A stretch of 50,856 bases of DNA from Croceibacterium sp. (GTDB lineage Bacteria; Pseudomonadota; Alphaproteobacteria; Sphingomonadales; Sphingomonadaceae): assembly GCA_025450635.1 (NCBI GenBank), contig JANWHA010000100.1, positions 1 through 50,856 of the forward strand, given 5' to 3'. Below, piece by piece: positions 18,475 to 26,022 of the stretch (within the stretch, counting starts at the first letter, position 1; the number at the start of each line of letters is the position of its first letter). The notes beneath the pieces are model-generated. The model was not told where the DNA came from, made no database searches, and worked only from the letters and a program-made list of their open reading frames with translations. Made by a program: the position numbers and the translations under genes.

Positions 18475-18936
18475 TTACGAATTCGCGGATTCGAATTGTG
18501 ACATCCACACCAGCACGCCGAATATCGCGATGTTTTCGCCCACGAGCTCCAAGTGCACCTGTTTGTGGCGCTCGCCGGGGTCAGTCACCCTCTTCATCAA
18601 GGCTGCATCTCCCGCCACGAGAAATGCATCGCGCTCGTTCGCGCAAGCCGCGGGACCGTTTTCGAAGTCCATTTCGGGCCGGAGCTCACGAAGAGTGCCT
18701 CGGCGGTTGCCCAGCCAGCGCCTGAGGCATTGGTAGTAGGGTTCCACCGCCTTCTCTAGTTCGGGCGGGGCGTTCACTTCCATTTGGAGCGTCGGACCGT
18801 CCTTTGGCTTATCCTTCGCGAATGCCTGATCAGTCAGGCTCACCGACGCGCAATTCACCACTCCCGCGGCGTACGCGCTCAGTCCCAAGTAAACTATCGA
18901 TAGCGCTAGCGGCCTTCGCAAATTCATAGCCGACAC
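18475..18936 (-). CDS. Hypothetical secreted protein, Cys-pair type
   Basis: Not recognised. 153 residues from a GTG at 18936 with AGAGG in front; an ATG three codons downstream (18927) is an alternative. The N-terminus is a signal peptide (RRPLALSIVYLGLSAYAAGVV). The mature part contains YYQCLRRWL and, 27 residues after the first cysteine, ACANERDAFLV, then a C-terminal segment ending in a hydrophobic stretch (ENIAIFGVLVWMSQ). The Y-x2-CL-x-R-x-L ... C layout resembles that of the secreted protein at 20327-20971, suggesting distant relatives with one disulfide. A perfect palindrome lies just upstream (18958-18975). Confidence 0.6.
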   Translation of the reverse strand: MSAMNLRRPLALSIVYLGLSAYAAGVVNCASVSLTDQAFAKDKPKDGPTLQMEVNAPPELEKAVEPYYQCLRRWLGNRRGTLRELRPEMDFENGPAACANERDAFLVAGDAALMKRVTDPGERHKQVHLELVGENIAIFGVLVWMSQFESANS

Positions 18937-18957
18937 CCCAAACCTCTTGAGGGACCT

Positions 18958-18987
18958 GTGATTTCAGGAAATCACGGGGTTGGTCAA
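18958..18987 (-). promoter_or_regulatory. Palindrome and promoter-like sequence before the 18475-18936 gene
   Basis: GTGATTTC-AG-GAAATCAC (18958-18975) is an 18-base near-perfect palindrome with 8-bp arms, ending 22 bases upstream of the GTG start. On the minus strand TTGACC (18987-18982) lies just before it, as a -35 element with the palindrome covering the -10 region. This suggests a repressor site. No T-run follows, so a terminator is less likely. Confidence 0.4.
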
Positions 18988-19013
18988 CAGGTGAGTGCCC
19001 CCAGCGACACCCT

Positions 19014-19373
19014 TCAGTGCCAGCGCACTTGCGTTCCCGGCTCGATGATCGAGCGGAGCTTCTCCAGCTCGGCTATCAGCGTGCCTAAGGCCTGCGCCGG
19101 GAATACCAGCGGCAGCTCGACGCCGCCGTCGAGCGTCATCATGAGCATCGGCTCATCCTGCGCGGTCTTGCCGGTCTGCATTCCGGTGGGGCGGATGAAT
19201 TGCTGCGCGTTTTGCGGATCGAGCTTTTCCCGTCCGGCCGCCAGCACGGCCGCGAGGACTCCCGCACACTCGGCGCCGACGTCGAAGCTGTGGACCTGCT
19301 CATCCTCACCGACCATCTCGACGTGGACGCCGTCTTCCAGCGGCCACCACTTATCGAACCGAACGTACTTCAA
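19014..19373 (-). CDS. Hypothetical protein (119 aa), paired with the upstream gene
   Basis: Not recognised. The frame is set by an AGGAG site six bases before a TTG at 19373 (Leu-Lys-Tyr-Val-Arg-Phe-Asp-Lys-Trp-Trp as read, Met when initiated). 119 residues, no signal peptide, no transmembrane segment. The composition is that of a small globular cytosolic protein: a beta-rich N-terminal half (DGVHVEMVGEDEQVHSFDV) and a helical C-terminus (QALGTLIAELEKLRSIIEPG). It starts 38 bases after the 266-residue gene in the same direction and is probably co-transcribed with it. A long open frame upstream of this start is antiparallel noise inside that gene. Confidence 0.6.
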   Translation of the reverse strand: MKYVRFDKWWPLEDGVHVEMVGEDEQVHSFDVGAECAGVLAAVLAAGREKLDPQNAQQFIRPTGMQTGKTAQDEPMLMMTLDGGVELPLVFPAQALGTLIAELEKLRSIIEPGTQVRWH

Positions 19374-19411
19374 CGCCTTCTCCTCGTATCGAAAATGATC
19401 GCGCCGGGACG

Positions 19412-20212
19412 CTATTGCTTGGGGACGAGCAGCGTCGCCGGGCGGCGCTCGCGCGCGGTCTTGAACAGCGAGTAGGTCTGTCCGACAATCTCGGTCACGC
19501 CGGTGATCGAGGCCATGTAGCTTTCCAGCTCCGGCGTCTTCTGCGCCTCGATTAGGCGCACGTGCGCTGCCGGGTCCGGCCCTTCGAAGCGCACGGAAAA
19601 CAGCGGCTCGCCGCGGCGCAGGATCAGCTCCTTCGCCGTGTCGTGCCACTCGAAAGCCCATTGCAGCGCGCGCGGCCAGATGTCGGTTGGGAAACGGCCG
19701 CAAATCTGGACACCCGGCCGCGTTTCGCCGGTGTAGTGATGGATCGGCGGGTACTGGTTGACGTAGACCGGATCGTCGGTGACGAACACGAACGGCGTCA
19801 GCATCTGCAACACCGGCCGGTTGGGATTGCGCCATTCATGCCGCGGCTGGAACACGATCCACCGCTGCAGCGCATCGGCGCGGATCGGGCTCTTGTCCGC
19901 GAGGACGTTGGTCACGTCCATGCCGGTGGCGGTCAGCTTTAGACGCAAGTGCACGTCGATCGGGCAATTGATCACGTAATGCCGGCGGTCGAAATCGAGC
20001 ACCGAGGGGCATTGCCCGACCGAGCGCGGATCGCTGCTCTGGGATTCGATGCGCACCGGCCTGGGCGAATCCCAGATCACGCTGGACTGCTCGGTGTTGA
20101 GCAACCAGCCGACGGTGTAGGTGCGGGATTCGGCGGGTTCGGCGCGGGCGGCGTCCGCCTGAGCTTCGGGCTCGGAGGCGCGCGGACCTTTCGAAAACGG
20201 ATTCTTCAACAT
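19412..20212 (-). CDS. Hypothetical protein (266 aa)
   Basis: Not recognised. ATG at 20212 (Met-Leu-Lys-Asn-Pro-Phe-Ser-Lys-Gly), then an Ala/Glu-rich linker of about 25 residues and a single globular domain of about 230 residues. This domain is rich in Trp, Tyr, Pro and His, including DDPVYVNQYPPIHHYTGE and GRFPTDIWPRALQWAFEWHD. No signal peptide or membrane helix. Codon use is like the neighbours, so it is a real and resident gene. It shares a transcript direction with the 119-residue gene downstream, and the two may form a pair. An RBS-like GGAAGG is rather far (16 bases) from the start. Confidence 0.65.
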   Translation of the reverse strand: MLKNPFSKGPRASEPEAQADAARAEPAESRTYTVGWLLNTEQSSVIWDSPRPVRIESQSSDPRSVGQCPSVLDFDRRHYVINCPIDVHLRLKLTATGMDVTNVLADKSPIRADALQRWIVFQPRHEWRNPNRPVLQMLTPFVFVTDDPVYVNQYPPIHHYTGETRPGVQICGRFPTDIWPRALQWAFEWHDTAKELILRRGEPLFSVRFEGPDPAAHVRLIEAQKTPELESYMASITGVTEIVGQTYSLFKTARERRPATLLVPKQ

Positions 20213-20326
20213 TCGCGGATTTGTGGCCTTCCTGCCGTTTCGCCGGGTGACGAGCGGGTTGTTCGAGCGCCGGGCGTAGCATGGCAGCCCATCCCGAGCC
20301 AGACGGTCGTGGCGCGCCACGCGGGG

Positions 20327-20971
20327 TCAGTGATTGGGAGTGTTAGGCGCACCATTGGCGGATGGAGACTCGAAGCCCGCACGCGTTGCGCTCAGAAGGA
20401 ACAGTTGCCGCCTTTGCTCGGTGTCCATGCAGATTAAAGCGGCGTTGTTATTTGCCCCCGGCTTGGGGTCTAGTGACGGGGAGCCCTGCGCAGGTTGACA
20501 CTTGGTGGCGTCCACTTCGGGATTTCCCGAGGATTGCGTGAGTACGCATTCGAGCTGGCCATCGGCATGTATTCGATAGTCGGCCTTCGCGTTCGCAAGC
20601 TGTTTTTCGATCTCTCCGTAGGCAGCAAAAATGGCCGCGTCGTCCTGGCGTGAAATACCTAGTCCTTTGCGGTCATCATCGGCCAGCGACCTTTCGACGT
20701 CAGCACTTGCGTGCTTCTGCGATTCACCGTCGAGAATGAGTAGGGCTTCCGTGACCGTTGCCGTCCCGCGGCGAATGAACAAACAGTCGGCCAAAACTTT
20801 GACGCGAGCCCTTGCCGGATCATCCTGAGGCGCCGCCGACAGTCCGCGTTGCAAGCAGCCGAGATAGGTCTCGCCGGGAGCAGCGGGTTCCTTTTTTCGC
20901 GCCGATACAAAGCTTCCACTCGTGAGCAGAAGAATGCCCGCCAGCGCCCAAAATCCAAACGTCGCCCTCAT
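20327..20971 (-). CDS. Hypothetical secreted or membrane-anchored protein (214 aa)
   Basis: Not recognised. ATG at 20971 with GAGGAG five bases upstream. An N-terminal hydrophobic segment (FGFWALAGILLLTSGSFVSA) acts as signal peptide or anchor. The mature part has YLGCLQRGL, then LADCLFIRRG 23 residues after the first cysteine, a helical middle (ASADVERSLADDDRKGLG), and three more cysteines in LECVL, TKCQ and LICMD. The layout of the first cysteine pair is like that of the secreted protein at 18475-18936. It begins 77 bases after the end of cmk, same direction. Confidence 0.65.
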   Translation of the reverse strand: MRATFGFWALAGILLLTSGSFVSARKKEPAAPGETYLGCLQRGLSAAPQDDPARARVKVLADCLFIRRGTATVTEALLILDGESQKHASADVERSLADDDRKGLGISRQDDAAIFAAYGEIEKQLANAKADYRIHADGQLECVLTQSSGNPEVDATKCQPAQGSPSLDPKPGANNNAALICMDTEQRRQLFLLSATRAGFESPSANGAPNTPNH

Positions 20972-21048
20972 TGGCTCCTCAGCGATCCGCACGAGTGGTG
21001 GGGCGCAAATGCACTCATGCTACGCATCCGTGCTTTCGGCAATGGCGG

Positions 21049-21681
21049 TCACTCGGCGTTTCGGCCGCCAATGGCATCGACGGCGTCAATGGCGGCGGCG
21101 ATCGCCTCGTCGATGCCCATAACCGACGTATCGAGCACCACCGCATTCTCCGCTGCCCGCAGCGGCGCTTCGGCGCGGGTGCGGTCGCGCTCGTCGCGGA
21201 GGCGGAGGTCGGCGGCGATCTGTTCGAGCGATCGGGTGTCTCCGCGCGCCTGCATTTCCTTCCAGCGGCGCTCGGCACGCGCTTCGATGGTCGCGGTGAC
21301 GAACAGCTTCACGTCGGCGTCGGGCGCGACGACGGTGCCGATGTCGCGCCCGTCGAGCACCGCGCCGCCGGGCTGCGTGGCGAAGCTGCGCTGGCGTTCG
21401 TACAGCGCCTGGCGGACCGAGTGATGCAGCGAGGCACGGCTGGCGAGGCCGCCGGTTTCCTCGGTGCGCAGTTCGGGGTCGAGCAACAGGCCGTCGGGGA
21501 AGCTGCACGCGGCGAGGGCGTCGCCGCCGTCGTCGGGGTCACCGCCGTCGAGGAACACCTGCCGCCCGACCGCGCGGTAGAGCAGTCCGGTGTCGAGATG
21601 CGGCAAGCCGAAGTGCGCGGCGAGAGCCTTGGCGATGGTACCCTTGCCCGAGGCAGTGGGGCCGTCGACGGCGATGATCAT
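21049..21681 (-). CDS. cmk: Cytidylate kinase
   Basis: Phosphorylates CMP and dCMP with ATP. The 210-residue protein has the P-loop GPTASGKGT (residues 7-15), the CMP-binding LDTGLLYRAVG segment, the DGRDIGTVVAPDADVKLFVTA core, and the LID region (RAERRWKEM ... LRDERDRTR). The start ATG at 21681 overlaps the stop of the preceding hypothetical gene by four bases (ATGA). Its classical partner rpsA is downstream in the same direction but separated by the unknown-gene block and the divergent cyclase. Confidence 0.96.
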   Translation of the reverse strand: MIIAVDGPTASGKGTIAKALAAHFGLPHLDTGLLYRAVGRQVFLDGGDPDDGGDALAACSFPDGLLLDPELRTEETGGLASRASLHHSVRQALYERQRSFATQPGGAVLDGRDIGTVVAPDADVKLFVTATIEARAERRWKEMQARGDTRSLEQIAADLRLRDERDRTRAEAPLRAAENAVVLDTSVMGIDEAIAAAIDAVDAIGGRNAE

Positions 21682-22091
21682 TCGTACGGCTCGCCCGGGA
21701 AGACGATCCTGCCGTCGCCGGAGGCATCAAAAAAGCCGACTTTGTGCCGCTCGGCCAGCTTCACGACTGCGTCGCGGGCTTGCTCAGCTATCGACCAGGT
21801 GAAAGCGCAATAGATGACCTGCGTCCCGATGCAGTAGTCGGTGACGTGCGGATCATCCCAGAGGGGAGAGTCATTCGGCAAGTCCCGACTCCACGTGGCG
21901 TCCGGGCCGTTCATCGCGGGAAAAGTCTGGCGCATTTCGTCATACCAAGCGCGCAGTTCGGCAGTAGTCACTTCCGAATTGTCGTACGAATGGCCTTCGC
22001 TCCACTGAGCTTGAGCGTCGTACCATTCCATGAAGGCGTCTTGCTCGCGCGGGGCGGTTGCGGCGTCGAAGACCATAAGATCATAGCTCAT
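21678..22091 (-). CDS. Conserved hypothetical protein (137 aa)
   Basis: Begins Met-Ser-Tyr-Asp-Leu-Met-Val-Phe-Asp at the ATG 22091. I recall this N-terminus, followed by MEWYDAQ, as typical of a widespread proteobacterial family of unknown role; no domain function is known to me. It is an acidic, aromatic-rich soluble protein without signal peptide. Both ends overlap neighbours by ATGA: its start with the stop of the small membrane protein, its stop with the cmk start. It is therefore translated as part of the aroA-cmk chain. Confidence 0.75.
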   Translation of the reverse strand: MSYDLMVFDAATAPREQDAFMEWYDAQAQWSEGHSYDNSEVTTAELRAWYDEMRQTFPAMNGPDATWSRDLPNDSPLWDDPHVTDYCIGTQVIYCAFTWSIAEQARDAVVKLAERHKVGFFDASGDGRIVFPGEPYE

Positions 22092-22342
22092 CGCGTTCCC
22101 CGTGGCGTGACAAAAGCCTTCGCCAGGCCGAACAGCGCGACGGCGGCCCATACGCTTTCCAGCACCATCGAGGGGATGTTGCGGTTCACCGTCAGCGACA
22201 GGATCAGCAGCCCCGCGCCGATGAGGTTCATGCCGTGCAAGAGGTATGGGTTCGCTGCCTTGCTGGCGGTGACGTAGGCATAAGCCGAGACGATCAGCGC
22301 CATGCCGACGAAGCCGATGGAGTTGGCGAGATCAGAGCTCAT
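22088..22342 (-). CDS. CBU_0592-like small membrane protein (84 aa)
   Basis: Three hydrophobic helices cover most of the 84 residues: IGFVGMALIVSAYAYVTA, LLHGMNLIGAGLLILSLTV, and a C-terminal SMVLESVWAAVALFGLAKA. The pattern of a central asparagine followed by Gly-Ala-Gly (NLIGAG) and a Glu-Ser-Val-Trp near the third helix fits the CBU_0592 domain family, whose function is unknown. The start ATG (22342-22340) shares bases with the aroA TGA (22341-22339), and its own stop overlaps the next start by ATGA. The start lies one base outside dispersed repeat copy 2. Confidence 0.75.
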   Translation of the reverse strand: MSSDLANSIGFVGMALIVSAYAYVTASKAANPYLLHGMNLIGAGLLILSLTVNRNIPSMVLESVWAAVALFGLAKAFVTPRGTR

Positions 22343-23766
22343 TCTCCCCTCCCGCTTGCGGAAGGGGTAGGGGGAGGGTCTGTGTTGCCGAGGGTGGTTG
22401 CTCCCTCCCCTATCCTCTCCCGCAAGCGGGAGGGGGACCCGGTCGCGCCATCCAGCAGCGCCTCGAATGCCGGGAAGCTGGTCGCGATCGGGCGCGTATC
22501 GTCGACTTCCACGCCTTCGCGGCTGGCGAGGCCGGCGATGGCCATGCTCATGGCAATGCGGTGGTCGAGGTGGGTTTGGGTAGCGCTATTGGCGCTGCCG
22601 CGCAGCGGCTCGCCGGCGGTGCCTTCGATGACCAGGCCGTCCGCGCGTTCCTCGATCCGCGCGCCGGCGCCGGTGAGGGCGGCGGCCATCGTGGCGAGGC
22701 GGTCGCTTTCCTTGACACGCAGTTCGTCGAGCCCGCTGGTGGTTGTGGTGCCCTGAGCCAGCGAGGCGGCGACGAACAGGATCGGGAATTCGTCGATCAT
22801 GCTTGGGGCGAGGGCGGGGTCGACTTCGATGCCCTTGAGCGCGGAGTGGCGGACGACCAAGTCGGCGACCGGCTCGCCGCCGACCTCGCGCCGGTTCAGC
22901 TCCTCGATGCTGCCGCCCATCTGCCGCAGCACCTCGAACAGGCCGGCGCGGGTGGGATTGAGGCCGACGTTCTCGATCGTCAGCGCGCTGCCGGGCACGA
23001 CCAGCGCGGCGACGGCGAAGAACGCGGCGGACGAGGGATCGCCCGGCACCTCGATCCGCTGCGGCTTGAGGTCGGCCTCGCCGCGTAGGCGGATCACGCG
23101 CTCGCCGCCCTCCTGCTCGATCCACAGCTCCGCACCAAAGCCCTTGAGCATGCGCTCGGTGTGGTCGCGGGTCGGCACCGGCTCGATCACGCTGGTGATC
23201 CCGGCGGTATTGAGCCCGGCGAGCAGCACCGCGCTCTTCACCTGCGCGCTGGCGACGGGCAGGCGGTATTCAATCGGGATCGACGGGCTGAGGCCGCGCT
23301 CGGTCACCGGCAGGGTCTCGCCGTCGAACTCCGCGCCCATGCGGCCGAGCGGCTCGGTTACGCGGCCCATGGGCCGTTTCGACAGGCTGGGGTCGCCCAC
23401 GAACCGCGCGGTGATCGGGTGGCTGGCGACCAGCCCCATCAGCAGCCGCGTCGAGGTGCCGGAATTGCCCATGTCGAGCGGCGCTTCGGGCTGCAGCAGG
23501 CCGCCGACGCCGACGCCGTGGATCGACCACCTACCATCGCCTTCGCGCTCGATGGTCGCCCCCATTGCCCGCAGGGCGGCGGCGGTGGCCATCACGTCCT
23601 CGCCTTCGAGCAGGCCGGTAACGCGCGTCTCGCCCACCGCCAGCGCGCCGAACATCAGCGCGCGGTGGCTGATCGACTTGTCGCCCGGCACGCGGATGCG
23701 GCCCCTCAGCGGACCGGAAGGTCCGAAGCGCCGCGAGCGCATCTCGGCTGGATTGTGGGCGGACAT
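22339..23766 (-). CDS. aroA: EPSP synthase, class II type, with repeat-encoded C-terminal tail
   Basis: 3-Phosphoshikimate 1-carboxyvinyltransferase of the shikimate pathway. 475 residues from the ATG at 23766. Sequence follows the class II (Agrobacterium CP4-like) pattern: RIRVPGDKSISHRALMFGAL, LLEGEDV, SLSKRPMGRV, PVASAQVKSAVLLAGLNT, MIDEFPILFVAA, LRVKESDRL, THLDHRIAMS. At the position of CP4 Ala100 the motif reads GNSGT, i.e. Gly as in glyphosate-sensitive enzymes. The natural end falls near FPAFEALLDGA. From there about 32 residues (PSRLRERIGEG ... PSASGRGE) are read through the palindromic repeat at 22344-22436, giving a protein longer than the usual ~445. The stop overlaps the next start as ATGA. 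No clear ribosome site precedes the start. Confidence 0.93.
   Translation of the reverse strand: MSAHNPAEMRSRRFGPSGPLRGRIRVPGDKSISHRALMFGALAVGETRVTGLLEGEDVMATAAALRAMGATIEREGDGRWSIHGVGVGGLLQPEAPLDMGNSGTSTRLLMGLVASHPITARFVGDPSLSKRPMGRVTEPLGRMGAEFDGETLPVTERGLSPSIPIEYRLPVASAQVKSAVLLAGLNTAGITSVIEPVPTRDHTERMLKGFGAELWIEQEGGERVIRLRGEADLKPQRIEVPGDPSSAAFFAVAALVVPGSALTIENVGLNPTRAGLFEVLRQMGGSIEELNRREVGGEPVADLVVRHSALKGIEVDPALAPSMIDEFPILFVAASLAQGTTTTSGLDELRVKESDRLATMAAALTGAGARIEERADGLVIEGTAGEPLRGSANSATQTHLDHRIAMSMAIAGLASREGVEVDDTRPIATSFPAFEALLDGATGSPSRLRERIGEGATTLGNTDPPPTPSASGRGE
22344..22436. repeat. Palindromic dispersed repeat, copy 2 (inside the aroA 3' end)
   Basis: Homologous to copy 1 (14857-14953) in opposite orientation: CTCCCCTCCCGCTTGCGG at the left, core AGGGGGAGGGTCTGTGTT, and CTCCCGCAAGCGGGAGGGG at the right. 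Left and right ends can each form a hairpin and can also pair with each other. The left hairpin has one mismatch compared with copy 1. It supplies the last ~32 codons of aroA. Confidence 0.88.
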
Positions 23767-23914
23767 GAGGCGGCGGGCTTTTGACAGCGCCACCCCCTTA
23801 TGGCAAGGCGCGCGCCGCTCTTGCATCGGCCCTTGAATCGCGTAGGGGCCGCACCCAATCAAGTAGACGCATTTCCGCCTGCCCAACTGGGAGGGCGAGC
23901 GAAGAGGAATAATC

Positions 23915-24232
23915 ATGGTCAAGCCAGAATGGGGCACCAAGCGCAACTGCCCCAAGTGCGGTGAACGCTTCTACGATCTCGGCACCGACGATCCGGTGAC
24001 CTGCATCGAGTGCGGCAACAAGTGGACTCCGGAACCGGTGCTCAAGACGAAGCAGCCGATCCCGTTCGAGGAGGAAAAGAAGGAAGAGGTCGAGGAGGCG
24101 GATTCCGACCTGGCCGACGAGGAGCTCGAGGACGTCGACGAGGAGGAGGATTCGCCCGACAACGACATCGACCTCGGTGGTGACGACGATCTCGGCGTGG
24201 CGGCGGCGGACGACAACGAGGACGAAACCTGA
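23915..24232 (+). CDS. TIGR02300 / FYDLN-acid domain protein
   Basis: A 105-residue protein: an N-terminal zinc-ribbon-like part with two cysteine pairs (CPKCGERFYDLG and CIECG), followed by an extremely acidic Asp/Glu tail (from about residue 50). This is the FYDLN-acid domain family, common and almost restricted to alphaproteobacteria, function unknown. Start ATG with AGAGGAATAATC in front. It diverges from aroA (148 bases between starts) and lies just before tRNA-Ala, an arrangement known from other members of the class. Confidence 0.9.
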   Translation: MVKPEWGTKRNCPKCGERFYDLGTDDPVTCIECGNKWTPEPVLKTKQPIPFEEEKKEEVEEADSDLADEELEDVDEEEDSPDNDIDLGGDDDLGVAAADDNEDET

Positions 24233-24356
24233 CTCGTCCCGGAGGCGAGCCGGGCCGACGATTTGAGTCTTGCGATTTGAGGGGTCAGCCCATAAAGGGC
24301 GGCCCTTCCGAGAAGGACGGCGCGCCTCCCAGGGCGGGCCGATTGATGAATGGCAC

Positions 24357-24432
<76 letters not shown>

Positions 24433-24526
24433 TTCGGCGAAAAGAGTACCTGGTTTGCACGCTGGCTGACGAGGTTTCGTCCGCCGGCGTTTTTGGCTTT
24501 CGAGCCGATTGGAGTGACGCGAGGCC

Positions 24527-25987
24527 ATGTTCGATACGCTGTCCGATCGCCTGACCGGGGTGTTCGACCGCCTGCGCGGGCGCGGCGCGCTGAACGAGGC
24601 CGATGTGCGCGAGGCGATGCGCGAGGTGCGCGTGGCGCTGCTCGAAGCCGACGTGGCGCTGCCGGTGGCGCGCAAGTTCATCGACGCGGTGACCGAGAAG
24701 GCCGTCGGTCAGCAGGTGCTGAAGTCGGTCACGCCGGGCCAGCAGGTGGTCAAGATCGTCCACGACGAGCTGGTCGAGATGCTCGGCGGCGCCGACGGCT
24801 TTGCCGGCACGCCGCTGACGCTCGAGGCGCGGCCGCCGGCGGTGATCCTGATGGTCGGCCTGCAGGGCTCGGGCAAGACCACCACCACCGCCAAGCTCGC
24901 CAAGCTGATCCGCGAAAAGCACGGCAAGAAGGCGCTGATGGCCTCGCTCGACGTCGCCCGGCCGGCGGCCCAGGAGCAGCTCGCGGTGCTGGGCGAGCAG
25001 GTTCAGGTGGCGACCTTGCCGATCGTCCCCGGCCAGCAGCCGGTCGACATCGCCCGCCGCGCGCTGGAAAGCGCGAAGCTGCAGGCGGTCGACGTGCTGC
25101 TGCTCGACACCGCCGGTCGCCTGCACGTCGACGAAGCGCTGATGGCGGAGATGAAGGCTGTCGCCGGCGTTTCCGAGCCGACCGAAGTGCTGCTGGTGGT
25201 GGATTCGCTCACCGGCCAGGACGCGGTCAACGTCGCCCAGAGCTTCTCCGGCGAAGTGCCGCTGACCGGGGTGATCCTCACCCGCATGGACGGCGATGCC
25301 CGCGGCGGCGCGGCGCTCAGCATGCGCGCGGTCACCGGCAAGCCGATCAAGTTCGCCGGCACGGGCGAGAAGCTCGACGCGATCGAGCCGTTCAGCCCCG
25401 ATCGCGTCGCCGGGCGGATCCTCGGCATGGGCGACGTCGTCAGCCTGGTCGAGAAGGCCGCGGCGACGATCGACAAGGAGGAATCCGAGAAGATCGCCGC
25501 GCGGATGATGAAGGGTCAGTTCGACCTGAACGACTTGCGCAGCCAGCTCAAGCAAATGCAGAACATGGGCGGGCTGGGCATGCTCGCCGGCATGATGCCG
25601 GGCATGAAGAAGGCCAAGCAGGCGATGGCCCAGTCGGGCGTCGACGACAAGGTGCTGGTCCACATGGACGCGATCATCGGCTCGATGACGCCCAAGGAAC
25701 GCGCTCGCCCCGAGCTGATGAACGCCAAGCGCAAGAAACGCGTTGCGGCGGGCTCGGGCACCGACGTGCAGGACATCAACAAGCTGCTCAAGATGCACCA
25801 GGAAATGGGCCGGGCGATGAAGCAGATCCGCAAGATGGGCGGGCTGAAGGGCCTCGGCGCGCTGCTCGGCGGTGGCGGCGGCGGAATGGGCGGCCTCGGC
25901 GGATTGGGCGGCGCGGGCGCTCCGCCGTCGCTGCCCGGCCTTGGCGGCGGGCCGGCCAACATGAACGATCTTCTCAGAAAAAAATGA
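24527..25987 (+). CDS. ffh: Signal recognition particle protein (SRP54 homologue)
   Basis: GTPase of the signal recognition particle, which binds signal sequences together with 4.5S RNA and docks with FtsY at the membrane. 486 residues: N domain (1-~85), G domain with P-loop GLQGSGKTTT (from residue 111), DTAGRLHVDE and the TRMDGDARGG motifs, and a Met-rich M domain (NMGGLGMLAGMMPGMKKAKQ) with the RNA-binding helix-turn-helix. The C-terminus ends in a long glycine-rich stretch. Start ATG at 24527 is the conserved MFDTLSDRLTGVF. Followed by rpsP at 35 bases; the pair ffh-rpsP-rimM-trmD-rplS is a classical order. Confidence 0.97.
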   Translation: MFDTLSDRLTGVFDRLRGRGALNEADVREAMREVRVALLEADVALPVARKFIDAVTEKAVGQQVLKSVTPGQQVVKIVHDELVEMLGGADGFAGTPLTLEARPPAVILMVGLQGSGKTTTTAKLAKLIREKHGKKALMASLDVARPAAQEQLAVLGEQVQVATLPIVPGQQPVDIARRALESAKLQAVDVLLLDTAGRLHVDEALMAEMKAVAGVSEPTEVLLVVDSLTGQDAVNVAQSFSGEVPLTGVILTRMDGDARGGAALSMRAVTGKPIKFAGTGEKLDAIEPFSPDRVAGRILGMGDVVSLVEKAAATIDKEESEKIAARMMKGQFDLNDLRSQLKQMQNMGGLGMLAGMMPGMKKAKQAMAQSGVDDKVLVHMDAIIGSMTPKERARPELMNAKRKKRVAAGSGTDVQDINKLLKMHQEMGRAMKQIRKMGGLKGLGALLGGGGGGMGGLGGLGGAGAPPSLPGLGGGPANMNDLLRKK

Positions 25988-26022
25988 TTTTACAGCTATT
26001 TGAATCGGAAAGGTGAAGTAAC

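Noticed and set aside
24233-24356. 4.5S RNA gene near ffh
   Set aside because: The interval lacks the conserved SRP RNA loop sequence; only the tRNA-Ala and a weak promoter-like stretch were seen.
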